This document shows, piece after piece, positions 23,066-38,000 of a DNA stretch of 64,000 nucleotides. The notes beneath the pieces were generated by a model. It worked only from the letters and a program-made list of their open reading frames with translations, made no database searches and was not told the DNA's origin. The position numbers were made by a program, and so were the translations under genes. This stretch comes from Gnetum montanum (taxonomy: Eukaryota; Streptophyta; Gnetopsida; Gnetales; Gnetaceae): NCBI GenBank assembly GCA_015680685.1, contig MNCI01002981.1:25609-89608 (forward strand). Reading direction: 5' to 3'. How positions within the stretch are numbered: position 1 is the first letter of the stretch; every line of letters starts with the position of its first letter.

Positions 23066-26000
23066 GTAAGTAAGACATTTGCTGCAAAAATATTTATGGC
23101 TTCATGCAATGTTGCTTTTTGTGAACAATTCTTCAATTTTCTACTGATTAAAATTGCTTCTCCACTTTCTCTGAAATGAGTCTAGAAGAATTATAAGAGT
23201 AAGTTTGTAATCTCAGCAACCCACAAACCAAGAAGAAAAAGAAAAAAAAAATTTACAGGAATTTGAGCATTGTTTGGGCTTGGCAGCAAATTTATGCAGA
23301 AAAGCCTGTTATAGTGTTATATCTCACACGACCCTAGCATGCACATACACAAAAAGGCATCCACTTAGCCACCCCAGAGCTAGTCTGACCTCCTCTGTAG
23401 TGCTAAGTAGGCAAACATATTGAATGGCATATGATGCATTTGCATCAGTTGACATAGCTCAGGTTTTGCCTATTATTTTGATTTCAACAGCATAGTGGTA
23501 AAAAAGAATCAGGTGATGCTTCCACATCTGACATCTGGTTGGGATGTGTCAGAATCCGTTGTGACAGTAGTTGTCAATCTTGCCCGTACGAGTGCAGTTG
23601 ACTCCCAACGGTATAGAGTATTTTGGAGCTTTTTCTCTTTATATTTTTATAGCTTTCTGTTCCTATAGAATTCTTTGAGTTTTTAAATATTCAGTTCTGT
23701 GCGTTGTAGAATCCATTCTGAATTTTTGGTTATAAATTATTTCTCTCTCTATAGTGTGAAGTAGACAGAAGACGATACAACTTCCTGTCAAATAATCTGC
23801 ATAATCCATAACCCAGAATCCATAAACCATTTTGATGGAATGAATGTAATGAGGATTTAATTTGATTTTTAATATTGTACGAGGACATTGTTTGAAATAT
23901 GCATAGTGCAAAGATAGGGAGGGGCATTGAAATTGAAGAGAGAAATTTTCAATACCATTTGGAAACCAAAATATTGCGTAGAAACTGAACTTGGTTACAT
24001 CATGTAGCTTGCGGCTTGCAAGTCACACAGGTTTGATCCAAAGGAGGATGCCGATACATATGCTATACGGGGACCAGGCAAAATTATACGTTTATGGAAT
24101 ATGATGTCAGTTAGACAGGCTAGCATAGTAAATCATTGTCAAATATTTCACATATCTGAATGAGTGAGTGCATGTTGATGGGACAAAGGCACAGGGATGA
24201 TGAGCAATCTGAACTTATTTTTTACTATAGTGCCCATATTCATAAAATTGAATGTTTACAGGAAATAATTTTCAAAGAAAGTGCTTCAAAAAAACTTGTG
24301 GAAATGGTCATTTGAGGAAAAAAAATGGCTTTATACTTTAAGAATTGAAACATTTAGTAATTGGATGAAATTTGCTAAATGTGAAAGGAAGATTGTACAA
24401 AAATTCTGGAGTAATGTGGATGCTAATAAGAAATTTTACCTGGAAATAATCAGAAAAAGAGATTTTGAATGAAAGTAGGCTACTTAGGTATTGCACTAAC
24501 ACTGTTTCAAAGGATGCAGATTCATAAAATACAAATAACTTTCTATCTTGCAGCATTTGAAATAGGGGAATGCACTAGGTTCTTGCTCAAATAAGAATGG
24601 CAAGATTTTGCCTAATAACATTATGGAGGATAAATAATCAAATATCATTTTATAAACCGTCTTCAAAAAATGAGGAATAGCTGCTAACAATTCATGTATA
24701 TTTTTTGAACTTCCTGTTTGGCATTTGGCTATTAGATTGGGGAAAGCTTTATACTGATTAAATTCTTCAACTGTGTTGCCAAATAGTACCATCATGTCCT
24801 TCTTTAAATATAATAATAATTCAATTTCAGTTTCAGTTTCATAACTTACTAGGAAACAGACTGTTGGAAATAATTCTCCTTCACAGCCCTTTTAAGGTTG
24901 ATTAAGGTACAATAACTTTCTTGAACATAGCAGTTTTATCATAATGATGCCAAGGAAAATCCAAAAATGTTAAAATGTATAATACCTCTGGTAGCAGATG
25001 TTGTTAGATGCGCCGTCCTCTGTGCTTGTGATTTAACACTCATAAAATCAGTATTTATATGAAAACCTGCTAATCATCTTGTTTTCTTTCATACAAAGAT
25101 ATAAAAGCCGATGCAGCATACATAATATCAAAATAAATTACATAGATTTAATTATAGAAGCCATGCACTGTTTAATTATTTCATTAGTATCTACTGTTTG
25201 ATCCTTTTCAGGCAATAGTTGATATTGTTACAAACAGATATTTCAAAGGTCGACTAGATCCGGTAAGAAGGCTTTTTGCTTCCATTTTTAAGCACCCGTA
25301 AAACTCTTTAATAGGTTTTCGTTAACTAAAAATATTATCATAAAATCCTGATATCTTCTGTTATTTTAATATTTCTATGATTGCTTGCTAAATTCAATAT
25401 TTAAAAAATTTCTTTGTTGCTCAATTAAATATTATTTACGTATGATTATAGATATATAGGAATAGGTTTGATTAGCACTGCCTTCTGCCTGTTTTTACTA
25501 GCATTTAGCATTATCACAAATTGCTCTCTCTGTCTTCGGTTATTATGTTGAATCCTTAAAAGAGAAAAATGATTGTTTATTAAATTTGCTACTGCCCTGA
25601 TATATAATGCTAAAAAAGAAGGGTTTCTAGTTTATTTTTTAGCTTCAGGCTCCCAATAACTACTCAGATTCACAGTAACAGCTGATGGCTATGATAACTC
25701 TAATGTGCTTGTTAATTTTCATAGCATCTAAAAACTTACCTGACATGCACAGTTAATTTCTTTTTATTGTAAGTTGTGGATAGTTGCTCTTGGAAGTCTG
25801 AAGGTTACTTTAAGTAAGTATTTTAATGCTTAATAAATGATTTGTAAATTTTGGAATAGTTAAAATTTCCTTTTATGCTAGCAAATTATTCATCTATTTT
25901 TGTTTTAATATCCTGACCCCATTTATTGACTAGCAATTATGCTCTTTTATTTGGAGAAAGAAAAGAAAGAAATATATTAGTGTGATCATGTATGTTTACT

Positions 26001-29000
26001 TGCTTTCCATAAAATAAACCCACATGAAATATGATTAGAAGTCCTTTGGGCCCTAGGATAAACAATTTACCGAAATGCACAATTATGAATTAGGTGAATG
26101 GCACATTTGGTTGGTAGGTCTTATGTGAAGCATGTAGCATTTCTAGGGATCAAATATTAATTTTTTTAAATAATATATTTATCCCAAAGGAGACATGGTG
26201 GTGGAGTGAAGAAGTGTAACATGCTCTCCAAAACAAGAAAAAAATACTTTAAGGAATGGTGACAAAGTGGAAACTAAGAAAGTAGGCTATTATACAAAAA
26301 GGCAAAATAAGAGACAATAATAGTAGTAGCCAAAGCCAAACAGAAGGCTTTGGATAGTGTTTATAAGAAAATAGGAATAAAAGAAGAAGAATAATTTATT
26401 TATAAATTGGCAAAAATCAGAAACAAGAAATGTAAGGACATTGATTATGCCAAATGCATCAAGGAGGTAGATGAAATAATTTTGGTAAAAGGCAATGAAA
26501 TAATTTTGGTAAAAGAAAATGAAATTTTGGATAGGTAAATGAAGAATTCCAAGAGAAGACATCCAAGAAGAAGAACCAAATTTTGGTTTGGTTAATGAAC
26601 TTTCCTTCTCTGAGGTGAAGAAAATCTTATCAAAGATGAAGGATGGAAAAGGTGTTGGACCAAATAACATTCCTATAGAAGTTTGGAAAGCATTGGGAGA
26701 TGCAAGAGTTTCTTGATTGATATAATTATTTAACAAAATTTTGGAAAATGGAGAAATGCCCAACAATTGGAGAAAAAATATCGTTGTTCCCATATACAAA
26801 AAATAAAGGAAATGTGCAAACTAGAGGGATCAAGCTAACATGGTATACTATAAAGCTTTGGGAGAGAGTCATAGAGCAACATCTTAGACTTGAATAAACA
26901 TTATCAGAAAATAAATTTGGATTTATGCCAGGGAGATATACTATAGAGGCTATTTTCTTGATATGACAATTGATGGAAAAATTTAGAAAACATAGAGAAA
27001 ATCTACACATGATTTGCATTGGCTTTGAAAAAGCATATGACAAAGTGCCTAGAGATATTATTTGGTGGACCTTGCTGAGGAAAAATATCCCTAATAAATA
27101 TATTAAAGTGATTCAAGACATGTATGAAAGAGCTACCACTAAAATTAGAATAGTTTATGGAACAACATTTGATTTTCTAATTATAATATGTCTATATCAA
27201 GGGTTTGCACTTAGCTCGGATAAGCCATTATTATGGATGAATTAACAAAGAAAATACAGGATGAAATCTCTTAGTGTATGCTATTTGCAGATGATATTGT
27301 GTTGGTGGATATAGCTTTAGAAAATATTACTTCTAAAATGGAGAAGTGGAGACATGCTCTAGAATCAAAAAGCTTAAAAACTAGTAGAAGTAAGATATAA
27401 TACATAGAATGCAATTTCAATAACAACATAAACACTGGTACAATATAAGTGACAATTCAAGTCCAAGTGTCACTCATTGCAAGCAATGTTGCTACCTAGG
27501 ATCAATCTTTCAATTGAATGGTGAAATTGATAAAGATATAAGAAACAAAATTGAGGCAAGATAGCCAAAATGAAGATAGGCTAGTGGTGTTCTATGTGAT
27601 AAAAGAGTATCAATAAAACTAAAGGGAAAAGTTTATAGGATAGTAATCAAGTTTGCTATTTTATGTAGTGCTGAATGTTGGGTAGTACAAAAGAGACATG
27701 AACAACAAACCAATGTGGTAGAAATGCAAATGTTTAGATAGATGTTGAATATTACCAAAAGAAATAAATTACATAATACAACTATCAGGTAAGACTTGGA
27801 GTCGCTTCTATTTGAGATAAGTTACAACAACAACAACTTAGATGGTTTGGGCATGTGCAAAGAAGATCATACAATGAGCCTATAAAAAAATGTTGCTACA
27901 TTTATGTTCCAGGAAAACCACCAAAAGGAAGACTATAAAAGACATGGTAAGAAAACAATTAAAGGTATTTTGAAGAAATAACAAATAAGCAAAGATCTAG
28001 CTCTTCATAGAGGTGAATGGCAAAAAAGAACTTATATCATTAATCTCATTTTGTTGGGAAAAGTCTAGGATGATGATGATGATGTTGATATTCATCTCCA
28101 TACCTTGAAAAGATGGGTTGCATTGTTTATTCTTTTATACATCTTGCCCTACAATTAGAGATGAGCACCACTATCTAGTCCTATCCATACATATATTTAG
28201 GCTTGATATCCTAAGCCATTGGACCCAATGGTTGAAGTTGCCCAAAGGCTTTTAATGATGCAAGCACTATTGATAAATGTTTACCCACTGCATGTATGAT
28301 CCTAGGTCACCTATCTTGGGTGTATATTGAGGTGTAGTTTAAAAATGATGGTTGAGCAAAAAGCCTTGTTTTGTGAATTTTATAATCCAAAGGTAACCCA
28401 ACTCATGACTGAATAGTGATTAAATTATTCGAGTTGGTGGCCCTAAACATGGGAATGCAACATCACATTGCAGGGGCAAAGTTGTTGAAGCTTGTATATT
28501 TTTTATCCCTAGCCATTGTTTAAAGCCTTTATAAATTAAATAACTTTGTTTGACTTTCTGGTGTTACCCTAATGGTAAGACTCGTGATCTGAAAACTCTA
28601 AGTCATGGGTTTGATTCTAGTATGTTCTAATTGGACTATATATTTTTGGGTGTACCTATATTACAATTATTTCAGGGTTCCAACACTCCAACCTCTAAAT
28701 AATCTTGTTTGGTGAAAACATAGTAGAATATTAGGACTATATCCAACCACATCTATTGGTGTGGCTTATAAAACAAAACTTGAAATAAGTTTGTCACACA
28801 AATGTTTATTATTTTCTAGCTTATCAAGTGATGGGAAGTGATAGCCATTACCTTTGGCAACACAACTTCTTGAGGTATTATAGTACTAGTTAAGATAGAC
28901 AATACACAATTCATACCTAATCATTAGAATTATGAAAAGTAGAAAAATCCTATGTCATCAATATGCTAAGGTCAACGAAGGTAGGAGGTAATGTGGGCCC

Positions 29001-32000
29001 TATAATCAATCCACCAATATATTGAGTTATGTTCTTTTTAGTTGCTAATGTAAGTCTAGCCTCATGTTTTGGAAATTGAGAAAAAATTGTAGTGAAAATT
29101 TAGAGGTTGGTTATCAGGGTCCAACAGTAGGTGTCATTCCTTCTTGTATACTCACTTCACATGTGACCATTTTATTGATCTTTGTTTTTTCTGTGAACCA
29201 TTCCACAGCCCCCTTTCTATATTCTTTTGCATAAACGTCTCTTATCTAAAACTTGAAGATTTACTAACAGCATACATTTTTCGGGGTGACAGTTAATGGT
29301 GTGTGCTATAGCAGAAATTGAAAGTGAGAGACAACCTTTTGCTTATCACTATGAACCAACATTAGGAGAGGCTAGCCTTGGGCTTATGCAGATAGTTCAT
29401 TCAGTGGCAGAATGGCTAGAAAGGTGAGGTCTTGGATCCTTTAGACAGTCGGGCAGAAAATTTGTTGATCATATTCTGTGTTCTGGTTCTTTATTTCTGA
29501 GAAACATTACATGAATTTTCGATGCAGGGATTTGGGCTACAATGCCTACAACATAGAGGACTCATCATTGATGCTCTATAGACCTTTTGCTAATGTTTAT
29601 TTTGGAGCTGCTTTCTTGTATTGGCTTTCAACATATGCTGGAAAGTATGCAAAGTTTGAATAAGATTAGGTTTCTATTTGCTAGACGTATACTTGAGAAC
29701 CTTATATTTTGTTGAACACATTTTTTGCTACATTTGTGGAGAAATATTTTTATCTTCTTGTCTGAATATCGGTGTGCTGATAATTTCATATGCAGCATAT
29801 GGTTTTCAAATGATTTACATCATTTTCAGGAAGAGAAAAGAGGAGTTTACTGTTCGGGCCTATAGTGGTGGTCCAAAAAAGGCATCTCATAAATCAACTT
29901 TACAATACTGGAAAGACTATCAGCTCATTAAAATGGGTCTTCCTGTTGTAAGGTTGGTTAATTAGTTGATTGTTTTTGTTGTTAAAAGTACTTCTGAAAG
30001 CCCAAATACAGGTTCAATATAATCACTTGTATGTATGTTAGTCGTGTCATTGCAACTAGTAATCCAGTATCTATGCAATCAATAAGCTATTTCTTTTAGC
30101 TTCATTTTTGTGACCACCATTCTTGTGATTTTTTTTTGGATTGCATCAAAAGCATTTAGTTTCAGACATTCCTATTCCCAGTTTTAATTTTTACCAATAA
30201 TTGACAGCTAACTGACTGAAAGTGGTAAGGCATTCCATTTTTTAATTTAAACTTTGGCTGTTTCATTAGCCATTCATTCAATATGCATTCTTATCTGAAT
30301 ATACATCAAATCTGTTAGAAACGTCACCGAAAACTTCATCATTGCATATCGAGGATGGATCCATGCTTTTAAACTGAAAACATGCTAAATTTGCAACTAC
30401 ATTATAATTCATTTATTCCCCTCTGTTGCTTCAGCTTGGAGATTGTTGACAGTAACTTAGGCTCTCTTTCAACCATAAATTTGTGATCCTGCACATCATC
30501 GCTACATGATTTTAGAATTGACAACTATTTCAAGCAGCTTTTCTCACCCGTATGTTTCACAGAACCAAACTAGGTATTATGCCTTTCTCCTATTTTCCCT
30601 CCAGAGGTGTTTATCACATTTCAAGCATATGGGATAATTACATACATATAGTAGGTATCATACTCAGAGACTTTGTAGATCATTCAAATATATAATGTTG
30701 CCCTTATAAACAAATTCTTCTGCTGAGTTAGTGGTTTTCCTTCTGCACACAACTAATCTTTTCTTTAGTAATGCGGCATTACAATTATGCAGCCCTAAAG
30801 TCACATCTAATGAGGCATAAGGATGTCCTGTTCTACCAATCAACCATGAGGGATCTTGAATCTGAGGTGATGCAGACGTGATGTAGAACACTCATCCATC
30901 AGCCAGGTGTAACAGCTGTACTATCAATTTAACATCCTCAAACCTGTTGAAGATTGTTACAGTCGTAATTTTGACATTCAGAGCTGCCATATGGTGAAGC
31001 CTATATCATTACTTTGCAAATTAAAAACACTATTGTTGTTCATTCTGGAACACCGACGTTGCAGATGCTGAAGCTTACATTTGTTTTAGATATTCCAACA
31101 ATCAAATATTTTGCTTAGCATTAATCAGCTTTAAACACTAGTCGAATGTCCTATGCCATGTATGTATATATATATTTATTAATGAAGCTATTGACTTCAG
31201 CCAGGTATATATATATATATCTAAATCTTAGTGCAGGTTTTTATGTAGTTATTTTCTTGTAGCTTGTTTCCTAGTTTCTACTTTCATCATAATTTGTGGC
31301 GGTAACCATATTGAAAATGATTAAAGAAACAGTTTCATTGGTGATGAACATGAATTTTTATGATGATTGATTTCTGCATTACTTTTGTGTTCATGGCAGT
31401 GATATCCAATCGTCAAGTAGTAATGGTGCTGGAACAGGAGGAAATGGAGGTGAAATCTATTATTACATTATATTTTATCTTGTAAATAGCCAATTGTGTG
31501 GTTAATCAAGGGATCTCATATTTTATCTCATGAGATATTGGTATGCACATATTTGTTTTTCTTTGGCACTGAACATTGCCTGGTTTTTCTTGGTCAAGTA
31601 GCATTTGAGAGTCATTTTTAAAACTAGTTTTTGTGCAACTGTAGAATTTTATGATCTCTTATAGCTTTAGTACGAATGAAATGACACAAAACAAATTGCT
31701 GTCACACAGTCGACTAGATTGAAAATAAGTTATTAATTACAGTGATCCTGAACTCATTTTTTTCGCATTAGAGGTTAACAGTGTTTCACGGGAGTGCAGT
31801 TGCATAAATTTTTTTTTTTGCTCCATCCATTCCAGGTACTAAAGCGCATTCCAAACTCGATGGGAACTCCAAACAGACGGGAGCCACCATAGTTGTTTAA
31901 AAACTCTAAAATATCTCAGAAATCTTCAGGGAATACATTTGCTGTAGACAGATAATGTAAAGCTATAGTTAGAAGCTTTAGTTTATTTATGGGAATACTA

Positions 32001-35000
32001 ATTTGCTTAAATTTTAGCTGACCTGATTTTGTTAGGACAAGGCTAGGATGACGATGACAACTTTTTTTACTTGAATTTGCAACACCTTATCTGTTTCTAA
32101 ATTAGGAACGCACATGGTATTATTAAATTGCAGTTGCAGCACTATGTATTTTCATTCTGTATTTCTGAATTGCAGAAAATTGTAACTGAGCTTATAGAAT
32201 AAATTTTTCTATATTTTTTTATTAAGGTTTATGCTCATGTTTCATATGCATCTGGCCTCACTACCATGAAATAGCCCTTGTTCCTAAACTTGTTTAGGTA
32301 CACATTTAGATGTTTCCGTGTTTCTACCTTCTTTAACTATTGCTTGCTGTTGCAGATCAATACACCTACTGGGATGATAAAGTATTTCCTGATGATTTGG
32401 CTGCAATGTCGAATCACCCTGAGGTTAAGAATGAATGGATGAAAGTTCAAAATGAGGACAAGCGAGTACGGTTCTCTCAAGATTCTGAGAAAAAGCCTTG
32501 CCTGACAATGATTGAACTCAAGGTATTCTGATTTTCAAGTACACACAATTTAGTCAGTGTATTGATTTTGTGTATAATAGTAGTGCATGTCTGGCGTGGA
32601 TTGCATCTCCATTTAAATATTTCTGTTTCCACTTTAAAATAAATTTTCAGTCTCCCTGCTTCAACATTATGATAAATGGAGTATTATTTTGGTTTTAGGC
32701 AGTGGCTGAAATCATTGTTGGGCGGTTCTTTTCTTCAAGTAGAGTAAGACCTGTAAGTTAATGCACGTATGCTGAGTTCTTAAGTACATCTGTAGCTGTG
32801 AATTATACTTCTTAATATTTCTGCCGTCGTGATCTATTTGTTTTCTTTTTGTCTCTATTATATGTTTAGATTCTATTTACCTAGTATGTTTTTCAAAGAA
32901 GTGTGTAGATCTAAGGTCATGTGTTATGCACCTGTAGATAATACGAGGACATGTAAAAAGTTACCAAGGATTAAGTTACTATAATCACTTCTCTGCCAGG
33001 ATCATGTTGTGGTTATTGATCACTGGATGAGGATTTTTTTTCTCCGTTATATTGTATTGCCAATGTATCCATTGAGTTCTCTTGGACTTCGTATCATTGC
33101 TGCAACTAAATACCGTCTTTATAATTAATTATCAATATTGTTGGACTACACTGTCCATGGACAGGCCATTCCTGACCTAACTTTACTTCTTTTTCTGAGA
33201 ATTTTTCTCTTCAACTTCACAAGTTGGATGGACATAAACAACTCTTTGTCTGAGAGTTCATTTATGCTGCTCTGGCTGGATGGTATATTTTCCTCCTTTT
33301 TCCTTATTGGAGTGAGGTTTAACTATAGACATATTTAAGTTACATGTCTATAAGTCTTATGGAATTCATTCTTGTATTCCGATTCCCGTCACCCACACAT
33401 AGAGAACTGGTTACACGGACGGGCACACACAGAAAACAAGTTACACATCCTTTTTTTTCTTGTTCCACAAAGGACCCATTTCCTTTGGGAAACTTATTAA
33501 TTGTTTGAAATGGTGTATCTGTTTGACGTATGGACACCTTCTCATAACCAAATGCTCAAGTTGCACATTACTCCTTTAGCTATATAAACGCTAATTAAGA
33601 TTGTTATTATCAAATGGATAGTGTAGTCTAACAAGACACAGGTTTGTCAACTTTCAACAATTGCTAAACTTTGAATTTGTTTATACATTATCATTTTTGT
33701 GCAGTCACTCCTACATCATTATCATCGATGACATCGAGTTGTAAGAGTTACGAACACTTAATATAACCTAATATTGAGTATCATCACATTGACTCCTACT
33801 TACCAGCTTTTATATCTATGAAAGGATCTGGGATGATGTTGGTGGGAAGTTGCAGAAATGCCCCCAGCTTATCACTGATAAAGAAGCCGTACAAACCAGG
33901 CCTTGAGGCATGGAATTAAGAACCCCACCATTCTCCAATTTATAACCAAAGTCAAAATTCCTAGAAGGGCACCAAAACCTGATGTACCTAAGAAACCATA
34001 GACAAAAAGGTAAAATGCAAAAGACCCTATTCAGATAGAGGAAAGGTCTGACAAATATAGGTGGATTGCAGTTTGCAGTGAACCTGATCCACAATCACCT
34101 AGTTAGTCTCCAATTTCAAGAATCCAAAGCCTTCATTAAACCTTTGGAGCTCAGCCTTGCTGCAATTAACCTCCTCTGAGCTTGAGGTGAGTTTTATCTG
34201 GTGCAAAAGGCCACATTGTTGCTTCATCATGGCTTTAATCCTCTTGTTGGAAGAGTAGAAATTAGCCCCTAATTAGACATAGGGACACTTCCCAAAAGCA
34301 AACATTATTGCCCAAAACATCAAAGACTTTAGACAAGAATTTAGTGGGGGATGATTTTACCTTATAGGTTTAGTAGTTTTACAAAATTGTTAAACCTAGT
34401 CAATATTGCTTTACCACCAGTGGTAGTGATGGGAGTGCATGTTAGCATGACAATAACATTGGACTTCTCATCACGAGGCACAATGACACTATTAGTCCTT
34501 GGCAAATCTCATCTTATCAATTTCTTTGTGGCCTCTAGCAAGTGATTAGCAGTGGGCTGTGCATGACCATGATCCACAAGTGTCTCCTAAGCTCCTTAGT
34601 GTGCATGTGTATATGCTCCTATGCCACTAGTTTGCCACCACTAGCCTTGTTGACTTCAACACCATCACCCTCACTTGCATCCTTATGCCACCTCTATTGC
34701 TACTACAAGTGCTTGCCTTGCTTCAGCCATCACTGCTACAATCTTCTTAGTCCCCTTGCTAGGCCCCTTCCACTTTTTGATGCATATGTGGAGGTAGCAA
34801 GCGTAGTACTATAGCTACCAAGTGAGTGGTAGACATTCATCGTAGCTATTGGTGAAGTCTTATAGTGTGGTGTGTAGGTATGCATGCATGTTGATGGTGC
34901 AACTGATGTGCTCATGCACTACACTAGTGCCATAGCAATACAAATATTGCTAGCACCCACATCTTTGTGGAGCTCAGTTGACCTATCAGTTCTCCATTAA

Positions 35001-38000
35001 GTGTGTTGTATGTTGCCTTGATGCAAATGCCTTGAATTTTGGAAAGAAGGTCACCAATGCATCCTTCGGTAACGACTCCTTGTGTATTGTGGCTTGCACC
35101 ATTGCTTTATAGAAAAAGCAGTATTGGTTGGGTTTAGTAGTTTTATAAAGCCACTAGACTTGTAAAGTACAATCATCCCTCAAATGGGTCATCTATCTAG
35201 TCTTGGCACATCCCCAGGATGCATCCCAAAATGAGCCTCCTAAATTTCTTGCTTTGACATGGGAACTAAAATGCGATCATTATCTTTGTGGCTCAAGATA
35301 GTTTGAATGGGGATGTAAAGCCCTTGAGTTTCCTTCTTGGACAAGATCTTACTCTAGAAATTTGCCAGCTCTTGTTCTATGTTGGCATCATTGGTAATAG
35401 TCCTATCTCCAACTGTAAGTAGATGGATCTTTTTAGAACTTTGAAGATTTTTTAGCCATTGCAAAGAGAAACCTCATATTTCTATCTCTCTCCCAGCCAC
35501 CTAGCGTGTAACTTCTATTTCCAATAAGCTTCCTCCTTCACATCAAGGCTTTGAAGCTCCCTCAAAACCTCCAATTCCTCCTCAGCAGATTTCTTTCCTT
35601 GTTTTTGTCTTGTTTGAATCCCTTGGAGCTGCATAAGGGCATGATCCTTAAGACACTCGAACGGAAATTTCTTTTCCAAGGCATGATCATGTGATAGTAT
35701 TGTTACCAAAATTGAAATTGAATTGTTATCACTACATTCATGTGTAGATCCTAAGGATATATTGGAGAAAGTTTAACTTCAACCATTATCTTTTATATAA
35801 TGCCTATATCTTTTATATAATGCCTAAAAATCTTAGTATAACTTGTTACCATTAAGCCTATGACTTATAGGATGCAAGTTTCAAGCCTTGCCAACAAAGT
35901 ACACCTCATACTATAAGATCAAAGTGTTCTAGAAGAATGGTGCTGATTCAACTCATATCTTTACAACCTGAACTTAGGCATTTAAAGCCAACGTGAGTAA
36001 AAGTGTAGGAGGTGTAGTAGTTTAGGATATTAAACCTAAGTAAGCTTATTTCTGGGTTCATTGGATAGTAATGTTCATCTTGAATTCCAAAGAAAGATGC
36101 ATAAGAAGTAAATAATGTAGTTCATCCATTCAAGATATGGAATGAATATATTGTTAAGAATTATTGTTTGTGTTTCTAAAAGTGTTGCATGCTTCATACA
36201 AGGCATACACATAAATGCATCATACAGCCTAATTATGAAGTATAAGAGTAGGTGACATTGTTTAACCTAGAACCTAGAGGCTTTTCAATCATTATTCACA
36301 TGGTTTCATTTTATGGAAAGTAAGTAAACACCATGATTAAGCATGCAATCTTTACTTTGGGGCATTTTTACAGCCTAAAAAATAAAAAAGCATAAATGGT
36401 TTTAAGTAAATGGGTTTAACATAATGGGAAAAATGAATGAATAATAAATTACTTAGAAGAAAATTCTAAACAAAAAAGAATTTGCGATGTATGTATTTAG
36501 CATCAAAACGAATTTATTTTAAAGGAACTATCAATATTTGTTATCTGCAATTTATAATATTTGACAACTAAATTTACTCCCAAACAATTGTGAAATGTAA
36601 CAAGAATAAGCATGAACAATTAAGGGTTGTCATGACTTTGTGCTTTAGCTATAGGTCACAATACTCATGAGGAGTTTAATATCCTACAAGAAGGAAAAAG
36701 GGATGATTGCTTGGTATTTTTAAAATTAGCTTATGTATGGAAGGGTTATAACACATTTGTTTTCCTGCTATGGTAAAGGAGGAAATGAGCTTGTGCCAGT
36801 ACAATTGCCATAGCTAAATAATAGCATAACTCCTATCGAAAAAGTGGTAGCAGCTAATGATTCCATTATCTATCCTAAGGTAGCCTTGTTTGTTTTAGTA
36901 GTGGTGATAAGGCATGCATGTTTCAGCAAGGAAAATGATTGAATTGTTTATGATACAAAAATTTTCGGCTGAGAACATAGGAATGAAGTGGAAGTTGCAG
37001 ATGTCAGAGGTCAAATTTTACTTTCAAGTGTGGACTTGTTTATCATCCGTAAAACATCAAATGTTGCTTTCATATTGGCTCTTGGCCAAATAGATATATA
37101 AATATAACTAATTTACTTTTCAGTTATAACAACCATAACTATATCAATCTCTTCTTTACCATTACTCTCTCTTTTTTCTTTCCCTAGTTTGTCCCCTATT
37201 TTCGGATGTCTTTTGTATGTTATCTGTGTGTCATGTGATATGTTCACTTTGTCATTCTTTTTTCACTTATTTAACAGTTAAGAGTTAATAGTTTGGTTAA
37301 ATTTTAATTCTTCTGCTGCACCATGATAGATTAACATGCTGCCAAAAACTTAAAAGTTTCTCAATTCATTGTCTAACTTCTCATGCTTTTTTCAATGAGA
37401 GAGATGTTGGTATGGATTCATGTTGTTTCTACATGTATAAGCCATGTTTTTTATGTTTGAGTTTAGTTATGAAGATGTAAGAGTCACTAAAAATCACTAA
37501 GGCTAGAAGCTATGTTTCTTTGTTATGCTATGCTTCAAAGCATATGAAGAGTGCATGTCCAAAAGTGGATAGAGGGAATCAGTGGGTCTTACTATGTAAG
37601 CATGCCAATCGTGGCAAAGATCTCCTCTCCAAAAGTATAAATAAGGGTGCACCCTCCTCATTTTGAAATGCCTATTGTAGTGTAAAGTGAAGTGAATGAA
37701 AGATCTTTCTTCCTTTCATTTGAGTATGTTCATTCAATTGTGCTTGTGCTGAACTCTCTTTAGTTTCAGCCCTTTTTCCCTTTTGTCACATTCTCACAAT
37801 CATGAATTGTCATGTCAGTTAAATCATCTCAAATGGTTCAGTCTCTTACATTCTCATGAACACATTTTTGACATTGATTTTCACAAAATTTTTCTCAAGT
37901 TTCTCATAATCTGGTTCTTGCATTTTAATTTTCTCACATTCCTCTCAAATGTTTGAAGTTATTACATGCTTAATATCGTGTTTTAGTTTCATTTGAGTAT

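Larger units (their letters stand above)
25263..29292 (+). other. Intron 2 (4.0 kb) with an RTE LINE and a SINE
   Basis: GT-AG intron carrying the RTE LINE at 26190-28086 and a family-B SINE at 28559-28690, both in the sense direction. 25263-26190 holds nothing recognised. Confidence 0.75.

Noticed and set aside
24281-24795. Short open frames on both strands in intron 1
   Set aside because: AT-rich, no conserved motif; consistent with intron sequence.
28072-28086. GATGAT microsatellite considered as a stand-alone repeat
   Set aside because: It is the terminal tail of the RTE LINE and recurs at the end of other copies.
34351-34814. Two adjacent open frames in intron 8
   Set aside because: No domain; Ser/Leu/Cys-rich readings typical of the opposite strand of old LINE sequence.
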